Shown here piece by piece: positions 4,301-5,304 of a stretch of DNA of 5,304 nt. Source of the stretch: Pseudolabrys sp. GTDB lineage: Bacteria; Pseudomonadota; Alphaproteobacteria; Rhizobiales; Xanthobacteraceae. The stretch lies in NCBI GenBank assembly GCA_029945495.1, contig JAQSCR010000431.1:1-5304 (forward strand), in the 5' to 3' direction. The notes beneath the pieces are model-generated. The model did not search any database. It saw only the letters and a program-made list of their open reading frames with translations, and was not told the DNA's origin. A program made the translations under genes and the position numbers. The stretch's first letter is position 1. Each line of letters starts with the position of its first letter.

Positions 4301-4318
4301 AGTCGGATATATCCGACT
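4301..4318. promoter_or_regulatory. Perfect 18-bp palindrome, candidate operator
   Basis: AGTCGGATATATCCGACT is identical to its reverse complement. It lies 148 bp upstream of the RlpA-like gene, in AT-centred, GC-armed form typical of sites for TetR-, GntR- or PadR-type dimers. I cannot name the regulator, and none is encoded in this window. Confidence 0.45.
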
Positions 4319-4448
4319 CCGGTGGGGAGAGAGGAAAAGAACGCCCCGCAATTACCTTATATTTTACCGATTGCCGCGACCGGGGCTTTACGCGCGCGCG
4401 CTAGCTTGAAGCCAACGCGCCCGCCTTTTCCCTTTGCCGTCGGCTTTA

Positions 4449-5210
4449 ATGCACCAGCCCGTCTTATCGTCCCGGCGTGCCGGCCAAATGGCCGAGCCTC
4501 GTGCCCCGCGCGTGAGCGACATGGCCATCGCCGGCATGCTGGCGCTGGGTTTGCTGCTGACGTTGTTTCGGTTTGGCGACGACGAAAGCTATGTCGTCTC
4601 GATCGCCGATCTCGACACGGCGATTGTCGTGGCGCTGCCGGGCCCCGAACTTGTCCCGCAGGAGCGTCTCGCGGACCAACGCGAGGACGCCGTCACGCCG
4701 GTCGTCGCCGCCTTGCCGCAACCGGCGACGACGCACTCGCCCGGCATGGATTTCCTGCGCGGTCTGGCGAATGGATCGAGCGAAGGCGCGTCTTGGGCGC
4801 TGGCGACGGTGGTCGGCATCGCCTCCACCTATAATCCGTTTCGCCAACATCCCGATGCCGCCGTCGCTTCGACCGCGTCGGGCGAGGCTTACGATCCCGA
4901 AGCGTGGACCGCGGCGATCCAGATCGACCGGCGGCACGATTTCGGCGGCGTGCGTTATGGCCGGCTGTATCGGCCAACCTTTGCGCTGCTCGAGCGCGGC
5001 GACAGGCGCGCCGTTGTCAGGATCAACGATGTTGGGCCGCTACGCCCCGGCCGCGTCATCGATCTCAACGAACGCAGCATGCGCTACTTCGATCCGACGC
5101 TGCAGCTCGGGTTGGTGCCCGATATGAAGATCACGCTGCTGCCCGGCGAACAATGGACGCCGGGCCCGGTCGATGTCGACATGAAGATCGATTTAGCCAG
5201 CGCGATGTAG
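4449..5210 (+). CDS. Membrane-anchored RlpA-like double-psi beta-barrel protein
   Basis: From the ATG at 4449 this encodes 253 residues. A short N-terminal tail is followed by one hydrophobic helix (about 25-40, ending LLLTLF), which should anchor the protein in the inner membrane with the rest outside. After a Pro/Ala-rich linker, a double-psi beta-barrel domain spans about 123-233, with the RlpA signatures GIASTYNP, TASGEAYDP, TAA, INDVGP and GRVIDLNERSMRYF. RlpA proteins are septal lytic transglycosylases that act on glycan strands lacking stem peptides. Here the ASGE glutamate (E146) and the IND aspartate (D194) remain, but the usual TAAH histidine is Ile157, and the usual NDRGP arginine is Val. 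No SPOR domain or lipobox is visible. It may therefore be a divergent or inactive member. Other starts are a TTG at 4434 and ATGs at 4488 and 4521; none has a strong ribosome binding site. Confidence 0.85.
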   Translation: MHQPVLSSRRAGQMAEPRAPRVSDMAIAGMLALGLLLTLFRFGDDESYVVSIADLDTAIVVALPGPELVPQERLADQREDAVTPVVAALPQPATTHSPGMDFLRGLANGSSEGASWALATVVGIASTYNPFRQHPDAAVASTASGEAYDPEAWTAAIQIDRRHDFGGVRYGRLYRPTFALLERGDRRAVVRINDVGPLRPGRVIDLNERSMRYFDPTLQLGLVPDMKITLLPGEQWTPGPVDVDMKIDLASAM

Positions 5211-5225
5211 CGAGCCGGCTCTCTT

Positions 5226-5279
5226 ACCCTCTCCCCTTGTGGGAGAGGGTGCCGAGCGAAGCGAGGCGGGTGAGGGGGC
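5226..5279. repeat. REP-like repeat with terminator-type hairpin
   Basis: ACCCTCTCCC (5226-5235) pairs perfectly with GGGAGAGGGT (5241-5250) around a 5-base loop, 15 bp after the RlpA-like stop. A second part follows: a small dyad GCCGAGCGAAGCGAGGC, then GGGTGAGGGG. This 'CCCTCTCCC...GGGAGAGGGT...GGGTGAGGGG' arrangement is a common dispersed intergenic repeat in this group of bacteria. The hairpin may end or stabilise the RlpA-like transcript; there is no T-run. Bases after 5280 show nothing recognisable. Confidence 0.7.
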
Positions 5280-5304
5280 GGAGGACGATTTATCGAATTG
5301 GCGG

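Larger units (their letters stand above)
4120..4448. other. 329-bp non-coding region rich in palindromes
   Basis: No credible gene lies here. In order it contains a long inverted repeat (4135-4235), a 12-bp-arm hairpin (4259-4284), a perfect 18-bp palindrome (4301-4318), a nested dyad (GCCCCG 4343-4348 with CGGGGC 4381-4386, and GCAAT with ATTGC inside), and an alternating CG tract (4390-4401). A TATATT at 4359-4364 could be a -10 for the downstream gene, but no -35 matches it. A short plus-strand frame (4186-4404) runs through the repeat and looks accidental. Confidence 0.6.

Noticed and set aside
4390..4401. Alternating ACGCGCGCGCGC tract, possible Z-DNA.
   Set aside because: It is short and unsurprising in GC-rich DNA; no partner feature gives it meaning.
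4186..4404. Short plus-strand frame in the palindrome-rich spacer.
   Set aside because: It starts inside the inverted repeat, crosses several dyads, and has no ribosome binding site or family features.
4265..4834. Plus-strand frame overlapping the start of the RlpA-like gene.
   Set aside because: The product is Arg/Ala/Gly-rich without motifs and the overlapping frame encodes the double-psi beta-barrel domain.
4135..5280. Possible CRISPR or mobile element around the inverted repeats.
   Set aside because: There are no regularly spaced repeats, no cas or transposase genes and no visible target-site duplications; the repeats are better explained as REP-like intergenic elements.

Overview
The window looks like chromosomal DNA from a GC-rich alphaproteobacterium of the Hyphomicrobiales, probably Bradyrhizobiaceae or Xanthobacteraceae. 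The evidence is compositional and contextual: high GC, G/C-ending codons, small protein families that I associate with Bradyrhizobium and Rhodopseudomonas relatives (a four-cysteine DUF6455-type protein, a short SET-domain protein, a small helical 'antifreeze/phasin-like' protein), a FixK/FNR-type box, and intergenic palindromic repeats of a kind common in that group. No rRNA, tRNA, CRISPR, transposase or phage gene was found.

Layout. 1-139 is the 3' end of a forward gene whose C-terminus loosely resembles DNA polymerase III delta (HolA). 273-653 (+) encodes a one-helix membrane protein of unknown function. It converges, 13 bp apart, with a metallo-beta-lactamase-fold hydrolase on the minus strand (667-1578) that keeps every metal ligand. 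Divergent from the hydrolase is a lysine-rich, histone H1-like protein (1724-2059, +) whose coding DNA contains a 15-bp tandem repeat. It is followed by a small helical protein (2199-2465, +). On the minus strand are a small hypothetical protein (2520-2786) and a 48-residue protein carrying two DnaJ-type CxxCxGxG zinc knuckles (2855-3001). Divergent from the latter is a 135-residue SET-domain protein (3168-3575, +), then the cysteine-rich DUF6455-type protein (3673-4119, +) behind a FixK/FNR-like site. A 329-bp non-coding stretch holds a long inverted repeat and two compact dyads, one a perfect 18-bp palindrome. Last is a membrane-anchored RlpA-like double-psi beta-barrel protein (4449-5210, +) followed by a REP-like hairpin repeat.

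How the genes may work together. Most look like independent small transcription units, not one operon. The most testable links are: (i) a SET-domain (lysine methyltransferase-type) protein encoded about 1.1 kb from a lysine-rich H1-like protein, recalling the Chlamydia SET-protein/histone-like pair; and (ii) oxygen-responsive (FixK/FNR) control of the Cys-rich protein. Both are inferences from sequence and remain unproven. No complete, clearly new multi-gene system can be demonstrated here.
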